Positions 7,404 through 15,298 of a stretch of 64,000 nt of DNA are shown here, in pieces. This stretch comes from Chloroflexota bacterium (lineage in GTDB: Bacteria; Chloroflexota; Anaerolineae; Anaerolineales; UBA11579): NCBI GenBank assembly GCA_016191875.1, contig JACPVG010000027.1:1-64000 (forward strand). The letters are read 5' to 3'. Position 1 is the first letter of the stretch. Each line of letters opens with the position of its first letter. The position numbers and the translations under genes were made by a program. Under the pieces are notes generated by a model, which did no database searches, was not told where the DNA came from, and saw nothing but the letters and a program-made list of their open reading frames with translations.

Positions 7404-8947
7404 TGGACGCCAAGCGACCCAACGCCAGCGCGGTGCTGGTGAGCGGCTCGGCGGCCAGCCTGCTCGCCAACCTGATCGACCTGCTCTTCAGCCTGTTCAT
7501 CCTGCCGCTGATGGTGGCAGAACTGGGCAAGGAGCATTACGGCATCTGGACGCTCATCGGCCAGACCATCGGCTTCCTGGTGCTCTCCAATCTGGGCGTC
7601 TCCAACGCCGTGGGGCGTTTCGTGGCGCGGGCGCGCGCCCGCGGCGACGCCGAAGAACTGAACGCGGTCGTGAGCAGCAGTTTCCTGATGATGGCGTTTT
7701 CCGGGCTGGTCATCCTGCTCGCCAGTCTGCTGCTCCTGGGGCCGCTGCCCGGCTGGCTGGGTATCCAGCCCGCCGACCACGCCGCGGCGCGGGTCGTTTT
7801 CCTCATCAACGCCGGGACGCTGGCGCTGGCCCTGCCTATGCGCATCGGCGCGGGCATCCTCAGCGGCTACCAGCATTACGGGCTGGTGAACGGCATGCAG
7901 ACCCTGTATTCGCTGGGTCGCGTCGCGGGCGTGTTGGCCCTGCTGGCGGCCGGGAGGCTTTCACTCGTGCCGCTGGCCTGGGCGCTCTCGGCCGCCTCGC
8001 TGCTGCAATACCTGGCGCTGCTGGTCATCGGCCTGCGCATCATAGGCGGCGTTCGGCCGCGGCTGGAGCGCGCCTCTCTGCCGGTGGCCAAGGAGGTGCT
8101 CGGCCTCGGTCTGGCCTCGATGGTGCTCTCAAGCAGTTCCTCGCTCTACCGCGAGGGCATCGTGCTGGCGGCCGGCCCGTTGCTGGGGCCCTCGACGGCC
8201 GGGGTGTACGGCGTGGTGCTCACGGTGGTCACGCGCATCTCCGGCCTGCTTTCGCAGCTCGGCAACCCGCTGCTCACCCTGGCCAGCGAAGCCCAGGCGC
8301 GCGGGGATATGAAGCAACTGCGCGCCCTCTCAGACGGGGTGCTGCGCGTGACCTTCGCGCTGGGCGTCAGCGCCGCCGCCGGGCTGGCCGTGTTCGGCGA
8401 GCCCGCCCTGCGGCTGTGGCTGGGCGGCACGGATTGGACGCCCGCCGAATATCAGGTCGCCGCCCAGGCGCTCACGCTGATGTCGGCCGCGCTGGCGGTG
8501 GGCCTGCCGCAACTGGCGGCGCGCTCGCTGTTGCAGGGCGTGGGCAAACACTGGGTCGTCAGTTGGGGGTTCCTGCTGGCAAGCCTGGGCGGGCTGGGGC
8601 TGGCCGTCTGGGGCATGCGGAATGGTTGGGGCCTCCTGGGTGCGGCGGCCGGTTGGTCGTTCGTGCTGCTGGCGCAGGGCGTGTTCATCTACCCGCCCAT
8701 GCTGCTACGGGCGCTGGAGCAGACGCCCGGCGCGCTGTTGCGAGCGGCCTACCTGCCTGGCTTTCTGGTCGGGCTGGCGGTGTGGGGCGCATCGGCGGGC
8801 ATGGCGGCGTGGTTCCCGCCGGGTTCGCCCCTCAACCTGCTGTTCGGCGTGGGCGTTGGCTTCCTGGCAGGGCTGGCCGGGCTGGCGGCGGTGAGCCAGT
8901 ACGTGCGCAAGCGGTTGCTGAGAATCCTGCGGATTAAGAAAAAATAG
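7403..8947 (+). CDS. Wzx-like polysaccharide flippase (MATE/MVF superfamily)
   Basis: A 514-aa integral membrane protein with about 12-14 hydrophobic segments, starting with a long helix (SLLANLIDLLFSLFILPLMV) and the pattern ELGKEHYGIWTLIGQTIGFL that is common in O-antigen/teichuronic-acid flippases. It would move lipid-linked oligosaccharide across the membrane, completing glycan cluster I. The ATG at 7403 overlaps the TGA of the sulfotransferase by one base. The much longer reading in the same frame (from 6686) is a fusion artefact crossing the sulfotransferase gene. Confidence 0.85.
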   Translation: MDAKRPNASAVLVSGSAASLLANLIDLLFSLFILPLMVAELGKEHYGIWTLIGQTIGFLVLSNLGVSNAVGRFVARARARGDAEELNAVVSSSFLMMAFSGLVILLASLLLLGPLPGWLGIQPADHAAARVVFLINAGTLALALPMRIGAGILSGYQHYGLVNGMQTLYSLGRVAGVLALLAAGRLSLVPLAWALSAASLLQYLALLVIGLRIIGGVRPRLERASLPVAKEVLGLGLASMVLSSSSSLYREGIVLAAGPLLGPSTAGVYGVVLTVVTRISGLLSQLGNPLLTLASEAQARGDMKQLRALSDGVLRVTFALGVSAAAGLAVFGEPALRLWLGGTDWTPAEYQVAAQALTLMSAALAVGLPQLAARSLLQGVGKHWVVSWGFLLASLGGLGLAVWGMRNGWGLLGAAAGWSFVLLAQGVFIYPPMLLRALEQTPGALLRAAYLPGFLVGLAVWGASAGMAAWFPPGSPLNLLFGVGVGFLAGLAGLAAVSQYVRKRLLRILRIKKK

Positions 8948-9014
8948 GGCCACGGAAACGTTGCGCGGCAACTCAGGTAGCTGGCGATTCAGATTCCCGC
9001 GGCCGGCGGCTTTC

Positions 9015-9878
9015 CTACCCTGCCTTCACGCTTTCGTCGACGTCGAGATCCTGGTTGCTGTCGATGCCCAGCACCGTCAGGTGCTCTTCCAGGTCGTCGA
9101 TCTGTTCCTTGAGGCTGGCTTCCATTTCAGTCAGCAGGTCGCGGCCGTCGCGGCGCTGCATGCGCGCTTCGCTCTTCAGTTGCATCACGGGCGACTCTTC
9201 CAGCACCCGGATGGTGGCCTTCAGGTCGGCGATGACGCCATCCAGGCGCTTGAGTTCCTTGCGCAGGGCCTTCACTTCTTCTTCGCGGGTCTTCTTCTGC
9301 GTCACCGGCCGGTCGGGCTGCTCGGCCAGTTTCGTGAGCGTCTCGAGGTCGCGCTCGGTGTAGGCCTGGTTGACCCGGGTCATGATCTGTTCACGCCAGG
9401 CCTTCTCTTCGGCGTCGCCGGTCAGGTCGGGGTGGAAGCGCTTGGCGAGTTCGCGGAACAGGCGGCGGATATCCTCTTCCAGTTTTGGAGGCAGGGTCTT
9501 GCCGTTCTTGCCGTTGTGCCCGTTGCGGCCGTTGGCGCGCCCCCGGTAGGCAAATGGGTCTTCGCCCTCTTCGTCCTCCTCGGGCAGTTCGAAATCCTCC
9601 GGCCCATCCAGCACTTCGTCCGCGCCACGCTGGGTTTCCAGCGCCTCGTAGAGCATCCGGCGCAGCAACCGCAGGCGTTCCTCCAGCGGGGCGATGCGTT
9701 CGTTGTACACCTTGCCCCACTCGGCCATCTCGGCCCGGGTGTTGAACAGCTCCAGTTCCAGGATGGCGATGTACTCGCGCTTCTTGTTCAGGCGCTCGCG
9801 CAGCCTCTCCAGCGCGCTATCGGCGGAGAGGCGTTTGTCGGTGGTATTGGGTTGGCTGGAACGTTTGCGTGCGGCCAT
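9015..9878 (-). CDS. Coiled-coil protein with a J-domain (HPD) segment
   Basis: A 287-aa soluble, highly charged protein. Residues ~18-85 are a predicted coiled coil (repeated Arg/Glu/Leu heptads). Residues ~88-125 are an acidic then Gly/Asn-rich linker. Residues ~128-175 contain IRRLFRELAKRFHPDLTG with the HPD tripeptide at 149-151, the hallmark of DnaJ J-domains that stimulate Hsp70. Residues ~195-270 form a second coiled coil. There is no Gly/Phe or zinc region, so it would be a type III J-protein. Its partner is unknown. Conserved HPD is seen directly; chaperone function is inferred. Confidence 0.7.
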   Translation of the reverse strand: MAARKRSSQPNTTDKRLSADSALERLRERLNKKREYIAILELELFNTRAEMAEWGKVYNERIAPLEERLRLLRRMLYEALETQRGADEVLDGPEDFELPEEDEEGEDPFAYRGRANGRNGHNGKNGKTLPPKLEEDIRRLFRELAKRFHPDLTGDAEEKAWREQIMTRVNQAYTERDLETLTKLAEQPDRPVTQKKTREEEVKALRKELKRLDGVIADLKATIRVLEESPVMQLKSEARMQRRDGRDLLTEMEASLKEQIDDLEEHLTVLGIDSNQDLDVDESVKAG

Positions 9879-9912
9879 GTTGCGAATCAGACCAGTAGGA
9901 TTACAAAACGCA

Positions 9913-9918
9913 ATTATA
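9913..9918 (-). promoter_or_regulatory. -10 box (TATAAT) upstream of the J-domain gene
   Basis: A perfect TATAAT on the minus strand, 34 nt before the ATG at 9878, in the short spacer between the J-domain gene and the EamA gene. No convincing -35 was found. Confidence 0.45.
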
Positions 9919-9985
9919 CCGCAGGTCGGCGGTCGTCAAGGTTCGTCGTCCTGCCTGTCAACCTTTTGGGGTTGGGCGGCGCGTC

Positions 9986-10885
9986 TCATTCGCCCACCGG
10001 CGGGGTCGGCACCCGGGGCGGCCAGTTCACCAGCGCCACACCCGCCAGCGCCACGCCCATGCCCAGCCATTCCTTCGGGCCGGGACGCTCGCCCAGGAAC
10101 AGCCAGGCCAGGATGGCGATCTGCACCAGCATGCTGTTGTTGATCATGCTCGACTGGGTGGCGGTCAGCGTGCGCAGGGTGTGGTTCCAGAGCGTGAAGG
10201 CGAAGGCCGTGTTGACCACCGCCAACCACAGGATATTGAGCCATTCGGCGCTTCCCAGCACAGGCCAGGGCTCCAGCGCCAGTCCGGCCGCCAACAGCGC
10301 CGTCGAACCGATACCCATGCTCACCGCCGTCACGGTGAGGGCGTTGGCGTGCGTGCGGTGGTTGAGGGCGCGGCCCATCACCGCCGCGGCAGACGTTGCC
10401 AGCACATTGACCGCCGCCACGAGCAGGCCGGCGGCTGGGCCGGCCGGGACCAGCGCCGGGTAGAAGTAGATGCCCACGCCCGCCAGGAACACGCCAATCC
10501 CAAGCCACTGGATGCCGCTGGGCAGTTCGCGGATGAACGGAATAGCCAGCAAGGCAACCAGCGGGGCGCTGAAGTTGAGCAAGAGGCTGAAGGTGATGGC
10601 CGGCAGCAGCTGGAGACCGAGGAACTGCGCCCCCTGCGTGACGGCGTAGAAAACAAACCCGTAGACCCCCAGCCACAGCCAGTCGCGCCCGCCCAGGCGC
10701 GAGAGCGCCGTGCGGCGCGCCAGCAGGGCATACGCCGCCAGCGCCAGGAAAGCGATGAAGTAGCGCAGCCCGGCGAAGGTGAGCGGCGGGATGCCCTGCA
10801 GGCCGAACTTGATCAACACCCAGGAGGTGGACCACAGGAGGGTGACCAGCAGGGCCTGCAGGATGGCGGTGAGTTGGGCAGTCAT
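9986..10885 (-). CDS. EamA-family (DMT superfamily) transporter
   Basis: A 299-aa membrane protein with ten hydrophobic segments in two repeated halves. The first half has LLWSTSWVLIKFGL and LRYFIAFLALAAYAL. The second half has ALNHRTHANALTVTAVSMGIGSTALL and the terminal LGERPGPKEWLGMGVALAGV, a signature of the second EamA domain. This family exports or imports metabolites and amino acids; the substrate is unknown. The ATG overlaps the premature stop of an upstream broken MFS gene (ATGA), so expression may have been captured by that locus. Confidence 0.88.
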   Translation of the reverse strand: MTAQLTAILQALLVTLLWSTSWVLIKFGLQGIPPLTFAGLRYFIAFLALAAYALLARRTALSRLGGRDWLWLGVYGFVFYAVTQGAQFLGLQLLPAITFSLLLNFSAPLVALLAIPFIRELPSGIQWLGIGVFLAGVGIYFYPALVPAGPAAGLLVAAVNVLATSAAAVMGRALNHRTHANALTVTAVSMGIGSTALLAAGLALEPWPVLGSAEWLNILWLAVVNTAFAFTLWNHTLRTLTATQSSMINNSMLVQIAILAWLFLGERPGPKEWLGMGVALAGVALVNWPPRVPTPPVGE

Positions 10886-11111
10886 GCGAAGGCGGTCATG
10901 TTGCTGGTGGTGATCAGGTTGCCCAGCAGGGCCTCTTTATAGCCCAGGCTGAGCACGTAGAAGTTGAACAGCAGCCGGAAGACCCCAGGGTAGCCCCGGT
11001 GATCAACACGCTGGCTAAGTTTACGCGCGCATTTGGTGAAAACGCCCGGACGCGCTGCCGGTAGTCCGCCAGGACAGAGGACCGCCGGGCCTGTGGATCA
11101 ACAAACATCAT
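10882..11111 (-). pseudogene. Truncated, frameshifted MFS transporter remnant
   Basis: On the minus strand the frame from 11111 reads an N-terminus ending VNLASVLITGATLG and then loses sense. Shifting frame by one base near 10983 restores FRLLFNFYVLSLGYKEALLG followed by NLITTSNMTAFA and a stop overlapping the EamA start codon. This is the typical first-helix region of MFS exporters (N-F-Y-V-L-S-L-G-Y), so a ~400-aa gene has lost one base and nearly everything after the first helix. Only about 75 residues remain. Confidence 0.7.
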
Positions 11112-11158
11112 CTATTATTCCTTTGCGGTCCGTCCCGGCCAAGGGGATAGGGGAGTCT

Positions 11159-11343
11159 GGTAGCCTATAAGGCATCTTATGAGGAGAGTCGCGCTGGAAA
11201 GTCGGAGTCCCTGCAAAAAGACTCTCAGTGGGCTACTCAGTAGTTGGCCGTAAGTGATTAGAAGTAGTCCTGAGGATTTTACAAGGGCAAACCTGCCGGA
11301 TATCGAGGCCATCCTTGTAAAGAAACTTTCGATAGACTACTTC
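11159..11343 (+). repeat. Rearranged copy of the ~140-bp two-stem element
   Basis: Two B-type modules of the dispersed element in tandem. 11159-11240 is a subfamily II B stem (GGTAGCC ... GGCTACT). 11241-11343 joins the 5' half of the A stem (TAGTTGGCCGTAAGTGAT) directly to a subfamily I B stem (AGTAGTCC ... GACTACTT) with an extra inner stem TTTACAAGG/CCTTGTAAA. The 3' half of A is deleted. The end touches the stop codon of the convergent ArsR-type gene at 11342. Full copies: 29139, 32808, 44194, 50806. Confidence 0.75.
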
Positions 11344-12481
11344 AGAACATCCGGCCGCGCTCGAAAGTCTCGAGCGGTTCGGCTTCCACCACATCCTGCT
11401 CCAGAAAATCCTTCAACAGGGTGTAGACGCCCTGCACGGCTTCCATGCGGGCGGAATACAGGCGTTCGTTCTTGCCTTTGATGACAAAGCGCACCAGCCC
11501 GGCCAGGCGCAGGGCATGCAGGTGGTGGGTGACGGTGGGCGCGCGCAGGCGCAGGCGGCGCGAGAGTTCGGCCGGCGTGAGATGCTCCTGCATCAGAAAG
11601 CGCAGGATTCGCAGGCGGCTGGGATCGGCCAGGGCTTTCAGCGCCGCCAACAGGTCATCCGGCACGATCTCGCCCGGCACCAGGCTTTCGCCCGGCGGGC
11701 GCGCCCCGTAGAGCAGCAACATACGCTTGGAGTCCAGATCGTCGCCGGAAATGAGCGGGCTGAGCCAGTAGGACGGGGCCAGGATGATCTCTTCGGCCCA
11801 ATCCAGTTCGGCGAAGGTCACGCCGCGCGAGAGTTCTTCGATCAGTTCCGCCACGCTCAGCCGCCCGGCCTGTTCCCGGCCGCGCGTCAGCGCTTCCTCC
11901 AGTTTGGGAGCGATGCGCTTCTCTTCTTCTTCGAAAAAGACCGTGTAATAGGATTGCAGCGCATCCAGCAGTCGTTCGCCCACCTCGCCGGCGCGGGCGC
12001 AGGCGTCGAGGATGCGCTCCAGGCGGCGCGGCGTCATGGGGTGTTCTTCCTGCTCTTGCTGTTCAGCGCGGGCCGCATACTGCGCCAGCACGAACTGGCG
12101 GTCGTCTTCGTTCCATCCGCCGCGCTGGGTCACTTCGCGCAGGCGCGCCCGGATGGGGTCTTTCGGCTGGCCGGGGCGGGCGGTCACGCCATAGATGCGT
12201 TCGGCGGCCGGCATCTGTTTGAGGTGATACAACAGAGTGGCGGCGTCTTTGGGAGGCGGCAGGTGGTAGACGAAACGGTACGGCAGTTCAACGATGCCCA
12301 GCATTTCTTCGAAGAACTCGCGCTCCTCGGGGGTCAGGCGCGAACGCACCCCGGCCGCCCAGGCCCCGCGCAGGCCGAACTTCTCCGGCTCGTGCAGCAC
12401 ATTCAGGCTGGCGAGGAAATCGTAGGCCGTGCCGGTGTCCCAGGCCAGGCGCGGGGCGGCGGATTTGGATGCGGGAGTCAT
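11342..12481 (-). CDS. ArsR-type winged-helix transcriptional regulator with long N-terminal domain
   Basis: A 379-aa protein. The last ~100 residues form a winged helix: DDLLAALKALADPSRLRILRFLM (first helices), LTPAELSRRLRLRAPTVTHHLHALRLAGLV (recognition helix pair) and a wing VIKGKNERLYS, all matching ArsR repressors. The N-terminal ~270 residues are unrelated to metal-binding ArsR proteins and may bind a ligand. Downstream of the MFS exporter gene in the same direction, it probably regulates that exporter. The ATG at 12481 is preferred over an upstream start (12505). Confidence 0.82.
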   Translation of the reverse strand: MTPASKSAAPRLAWDTGTAYDFLASLNVLHEPEKFGLRGAWAAGVRSRLTPEEREFFEEMLGIVELPYRFVYHLPPPKDAATLLYHLKQMPAAERIYGVTARPGQPKDPIRARLREVTQRGGWNEDDRQFVLAQYAARAEQQEQEEHPMTPRRLERILDACARAGEVGERLLDALQSYYTVFFEEEEKRIAPKLEEALTRGREQAGRLSVAELIEELSRGVTFAELDWAEEIILAPSYWLSPLISGDDLDSKRMLLLYGARPPGESLVPGEIVPDDLLAALKALADPSRLRILRFLMQEHLTPAELSRRLRLRAPTVTHHLHALRLAGLVRFVIKGKNERLYSARMEAVQGVYTLLKDFLEQDVVEAEPLETFERGRMF

Positions 12482-12502
12482 GGACAGGTCTCTACCATCA
12501 GG

Positions 12503-12565
12503 CAACCTCCCGAAGGTTGATCTTGCCGAACCTAACGGGTGGTGGGTCGATCTTCGGGAGGTTTG
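12503..12565. repeat. Long-loop inverted repeat (CAACCTCCCGAAG)
   Basis: CAACCTCCCGAAG at 12503-12515 and CTTCGGGAGGTTTG at 12552-12565 are perfect complements over 12 bp, separated by 36 bases. It lies in the 112-bp gap between the MFS gene stop and the ArsR gene start, so it may fold in the shared transcript and tune readthrough into the regulator. No T-tract follows. Confidence 0.55.
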
Positions 12566-12593
12566 GTTGCTTCACGCGTATTCTACCGCGCCC

Positions 12594-13955
12594 TCAGGCG
12601 GCGGGCGCCGGGGCCTCGGCCGCGGGCTGCTCCAACTGCTCCGGCCGCACGTTGTGATCGGGCAGGATGTCTTCGGCGTTGCGGATGGCCGGGACGAGGT
12701 AACCCGCCAGGCCGCCGATGATTCCGAACACGCCGGTGATCAGGAACATCAGGCCCATGCCCGCCCCCGGGCCGCTCCCCACCAGCCAGCCGACGGTTTG
12801 CGTCAGAGGCTGGCCCGCCTGCATCAGCGGTTCAAATACTCTGTCGGCCAGTGGGCCGGCCGCCAGCATGCCCACCGGCGCGGTGATCTGGGCGATCAGC
12901 CGCCGCACGGAGAACACGCGCCCCTGCAAGTCGGGCGGGACCTTGGCCTGCCACAGCGCCTGACTCGAGCCGTTGAGCACCGGCAGGATGACTCCGAACA
13001 TGAAATTGCCGAACGACCACACTGCCAGCGGCCCGGCCAGACCAAGCGGAATCGAGGAGAACAGGCTGGCCGCCACCATACCCAGCAGTATGCCATGCAC
13101 GCGGCGTTTCGGGCCGCCCCAGGCGCTCATCAGCAGGCCGCCGGCCAGCCCGCCGATGGAGCCCGCCGACATGACCGAGCCGAGCGCCAGCGCGTCGAAG
13201 CCGGTGCGCGCCAGAATCATCGGGGTCATCACCGTGAAGGAGATCGAGCCGACGAGGTTGATATAGAGGAACATCAACTGCAAACCGAGCAGGCTTGGCC
13301 GCCCGGCGATGTAGCGGAAACCGTACAGGCTTTCGCTCCACAGGCTGCCGCGCGCCGCCCGGCCCTCGGCGCTGGTTTCCGGCTGGGGGATGTGCACCAG
13401 GATGAGGGCCGTGAAAGCCGCCGAAAAGGTCAGGATGTCGATGATCAGGATGCCGCCGATGCCGATGCGCCCAATGAGCGCGCCGGCCAGCAACGGGGCG
13501 AAGATGCTGGCGGCGGGTTCGGCCAGCGACATCAGCCCGCTGGCGCGCCCATACTGCTCCTTGGGAATCATCATCGTGATGGCCGCCGAATAGGCCGGGA
13601 ACTGAAAGGCCTGGGCCGCGCCGGTAAGCGCGCCGACGATATACAGATGCCAGATCTGCAGGTTCCCGCTGGTGTAGAGTATGAAGATGGTCATGGTGCC
13701 CAGCGCCGCGCCCAGGTCGCTGATCATCATCACCAGTTTGCGGTTCGAGCGGTCCACCAGCGCGCCGGCGATGGGCGAGAGCAGCACAGTCGGCCCGAAA
13801 TTGAAAAAGGCCACCAGCGCCAGGGCGGTGGCCGAGCCGGTGAGCTGGTAAGCCCAGATGCTCAGGGCAAAGCCGGTCATCGAGCTGCCCAGAATCGATA
13901 TCGTCTGGCCGATCTGGATGAACAGGAAGGCGGTCATGCCAGCAGGTCGTTTCAT
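12594..13955 (-). CDS. MFS exporter (MFS_3 / macrolide-efflux-like)
   Basis: A 453-aa membrane protein with 12 hydrophobic segments. The N-terminal pattern FLFIQIGQTISILGSSMTGF and the loop GALVDRSNRKLVMMISD (motif A-like, D-R-x-x-R-K) match the MFS_3 exporters related to macrolide efflux proteins. It probably pumps out a hydrophobic small molecule. The ArsR-type gene follows 112 bp downstream on the same strand, suggesting a regulator/exporter pair. Start ATG at 13955 follows a purine-rich GAAGAGAG site. Substrate unknown. Confidence 0.85.
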   Translation of the reverse strand: MKRPAGMTAFLFIQIGQTISILGSSMTGFALSIWAYQLTGSATALALVAFFNFGPTVLLSPIAGALVDRSNRKLVMMISDLGAALGTMTIFILYTSGNLQIWHLYIVGALTGAAQAFQFPAYSAAITMMIPKEQYGRASGLMSLAEPAASIFAPLLAGALIGRIGIGGILIIDILTFSAAFTALILVHIPQPETSAEGRAARGSLWSESLYGFRYIAGRPSLLGLQLMFLYINLVGSISFTVMTPMILARTGFDALALGSVMSAGSIGGLAGGLLMSAWGGPKRRVHGILLGMVAASLFSSIPLGLAGPLAVWSFGNFMFGVILPVLNGSSQALWQAKVPPDLQGRVFSVRRLIAQITAPVGMLAAGPLADRVFEPLMQAGQPLTQTVGWLVGSGPGAGMGLMFLITGVFGIIGGLAGYLVPAIRNAEDILPDHNVRPEQLEQPAAEAPAPAA

Positions 13956-13997
13956 TCATGAACTCTCTTCACGGTTGTTCTTTCTCGGGGCGCCCGT

Positions 13998-14028
13998 TTG
14001 TCATTCCTCGCTTCGCTTGGAATGACAA
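13998..14028. repeat. Inverted repeat TTGTCATTCC / GGAATGACAA
   Basis: Perfect 10-bp arms with an 11-base loop (tcgcttcgctt) in the 125-bp spacer between the MFS gene and the DinB-fusion gene. This resembles short dispersed palindromes built on GTCATTCC known from many bacterial genomes; no second complete copy was found here. It could also end transcription of the genes upstream on the minus strand. Confidence 0.6.
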
Positions 14029-14080
14029 GGTCTTTTACTGTCGGAGACGGCGAATGGCGCTCAAGAGGATCGCAGCATGC

Positions 14081-15298
14081 CTAATTCAAATTCCTGGCGG
14101 CCGCCAGGTTCTTCTCGATCTGCTCGAGGTGGTCTTTGTAATGGTAGGGCGTGCCTTCCATATATTCGGCGGCCACGCGGGTGTAGCTGGCCTTGCGCTC
14201 GATGAACTCGGCGGGCAGGTCGGCCAGGAACACGGTCGTCTCATCCTGAACGAATTCCAGTTGGTTCATCAGCGCCGGCGCGGCCGGATAGCGCCTCACC
14301 AGTCCCTTCAGGCGGCTGTGCGCCTGCGAGTTGTAGGCGGCCACCTCCTTGCCCAGCACCAGCGACGACGCCCAGGTGAGCATGTCACGGTCGGCCAGGA
14401 TCAGGTGCGCCAGCGCCTCTTTGACGTTCCACTCCTGTGAGGCCGGGCGGTGCTCCAGCTGCACGTCCGTTGCTCCTTCCAGGGCTTCCTGAATCTTGGC
14501 GTTGGCGTTCGAATAGATGCCCGCCATGGCTTCAGAAAGCGCCTGGGCGGTGAGCGGGATGACCGGTTTGGCCTTGCTGCCCAGCTGGAACTTGACCGTG
14601 TGCACCTGTTCGCCGCGCAGGTATTCCACCGCCAGGTCCTCGCCGGCCAGGTGCGGGCGGATGGCCTGGTCCAGGCTGCCCCAATCCTTGAGCGGGATGC
14701 CGTCCAGCGAGAGGATGATGTCGTCCTTCTGCAGGCCGGCGCGGCCCGCGCCCATTTCCGGCAGCACCCCGGCGATCTGGTGTCCATAGCGGATGGGCAG
14801 GCCACGCTTCTCGGCCACCTCAGGCGTGATGAACTGCCCGATGAGGATGCCCATCATCGGCCGCTGGTAGATGCGGCGGTCCATGCCGGTTTCCAAAACG
14901 TCTTTGAGGTTGTCCAGCCCCTTCTCCCAGCGCGCCTGCACATCCGCGCGAATGTCCTCCCAATCGCCGCCGCTCCCCAGACCGTCGTGCTCCAGCGTCA
15001 GCTCGGTCTGCCCGTCTTTCTCAACCAGCGTCACGGTCACGCGGCTCTCGCGGGGGTCTTTGGGGCCGCGCCAGGCCAACACCACCCGGGCGTTTTCCTG
15101 GAGATCCTCGAAGCGGCCGGCGATGGCAAAGGAATCCTCCCACAAAAGAAAGAGGTAGTTCAGGTGTTCGGTGCCGGCTTCGGCCATTTTCACCAGCCAC
15201 TCGCGGAAGCCGTGGGCGGTGGTGAAGGCCTGGTAGACCTGTGCGGCGGGGGCGGCGATGCTGCGCGTGAAGATGAGCGGCGCGGGGGTTTTAGGCAT
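14081..15298 (-). CDS. SRPBCC (AHSA1)-PDZ-DinB fusion protein, paralogue B
   Basis: A 405-aa three-domain protein. Residues ~5-140 are an AHSA1/SRPBCC fold (FTRSIAAPAAQVYQAFTTAHGFREWL, and LTLEHDGLGSGGDW near the end). Residues ~145-240 are a PDZ domain (IAGVLPEMGAGRAGLQKDDIILSLDGIPL). Residues ~260-400 are a DinB/DUF664-type four-helix bundle (EWNVKEALAHLILADRDML and YHYKDHLEQIEKNLA, giving the helix-end histidines). SRPBCC domains bind hydrophobic ligands, and DinB folds often bind metal or bacillithiol-type thiols. The start overlaps the end of paralogue A by 8 bp. The joint function is unknown. Confidence 0.82.
   Translation of the reverse strand: MPKTPAPLIFTRSIAAPAAQVYQAFTTAHGFREWLVKMAEAGTEHLNYLFLLWEDSFAIAGRFEDLQENARVVLAWRGPKDPRESRVTVTLVEKDGQTELTLEHDGLGSGGDWEDIRADVQARWEKGLDNLKDVLETGMDRRIYQRPMMGILIGQFITPEVAEKRGLPIRYGHQIAGVLPEMGAGRAGLQKDDIILSLDGIPLKDWGSLDQAIRPHLAGEDLAVEYLRGEQVHTVKFQLGSKAKPVIPLTAQALSEAMAGIYSNANAKIQEALEGATDVQLEHRPASQEWNVKEALAHLILADRDMLTWASSLVLGKEVAAYNSQAHSRLKGLVRRYPAAPALMNQLEFVQDETTVFLADLPAEFIERKASYTRVAAEYMEGTPYHYKDHLEQIEKNLAAARNLN

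Noticed and set aside
12429-13961. A 510-aa plus-strand frame opposite the MFS exporter
   Set aside because: Shadow of the MFS gene; His/Gln/Arg/Gly-rich, no hydrophobic or domain pattern.
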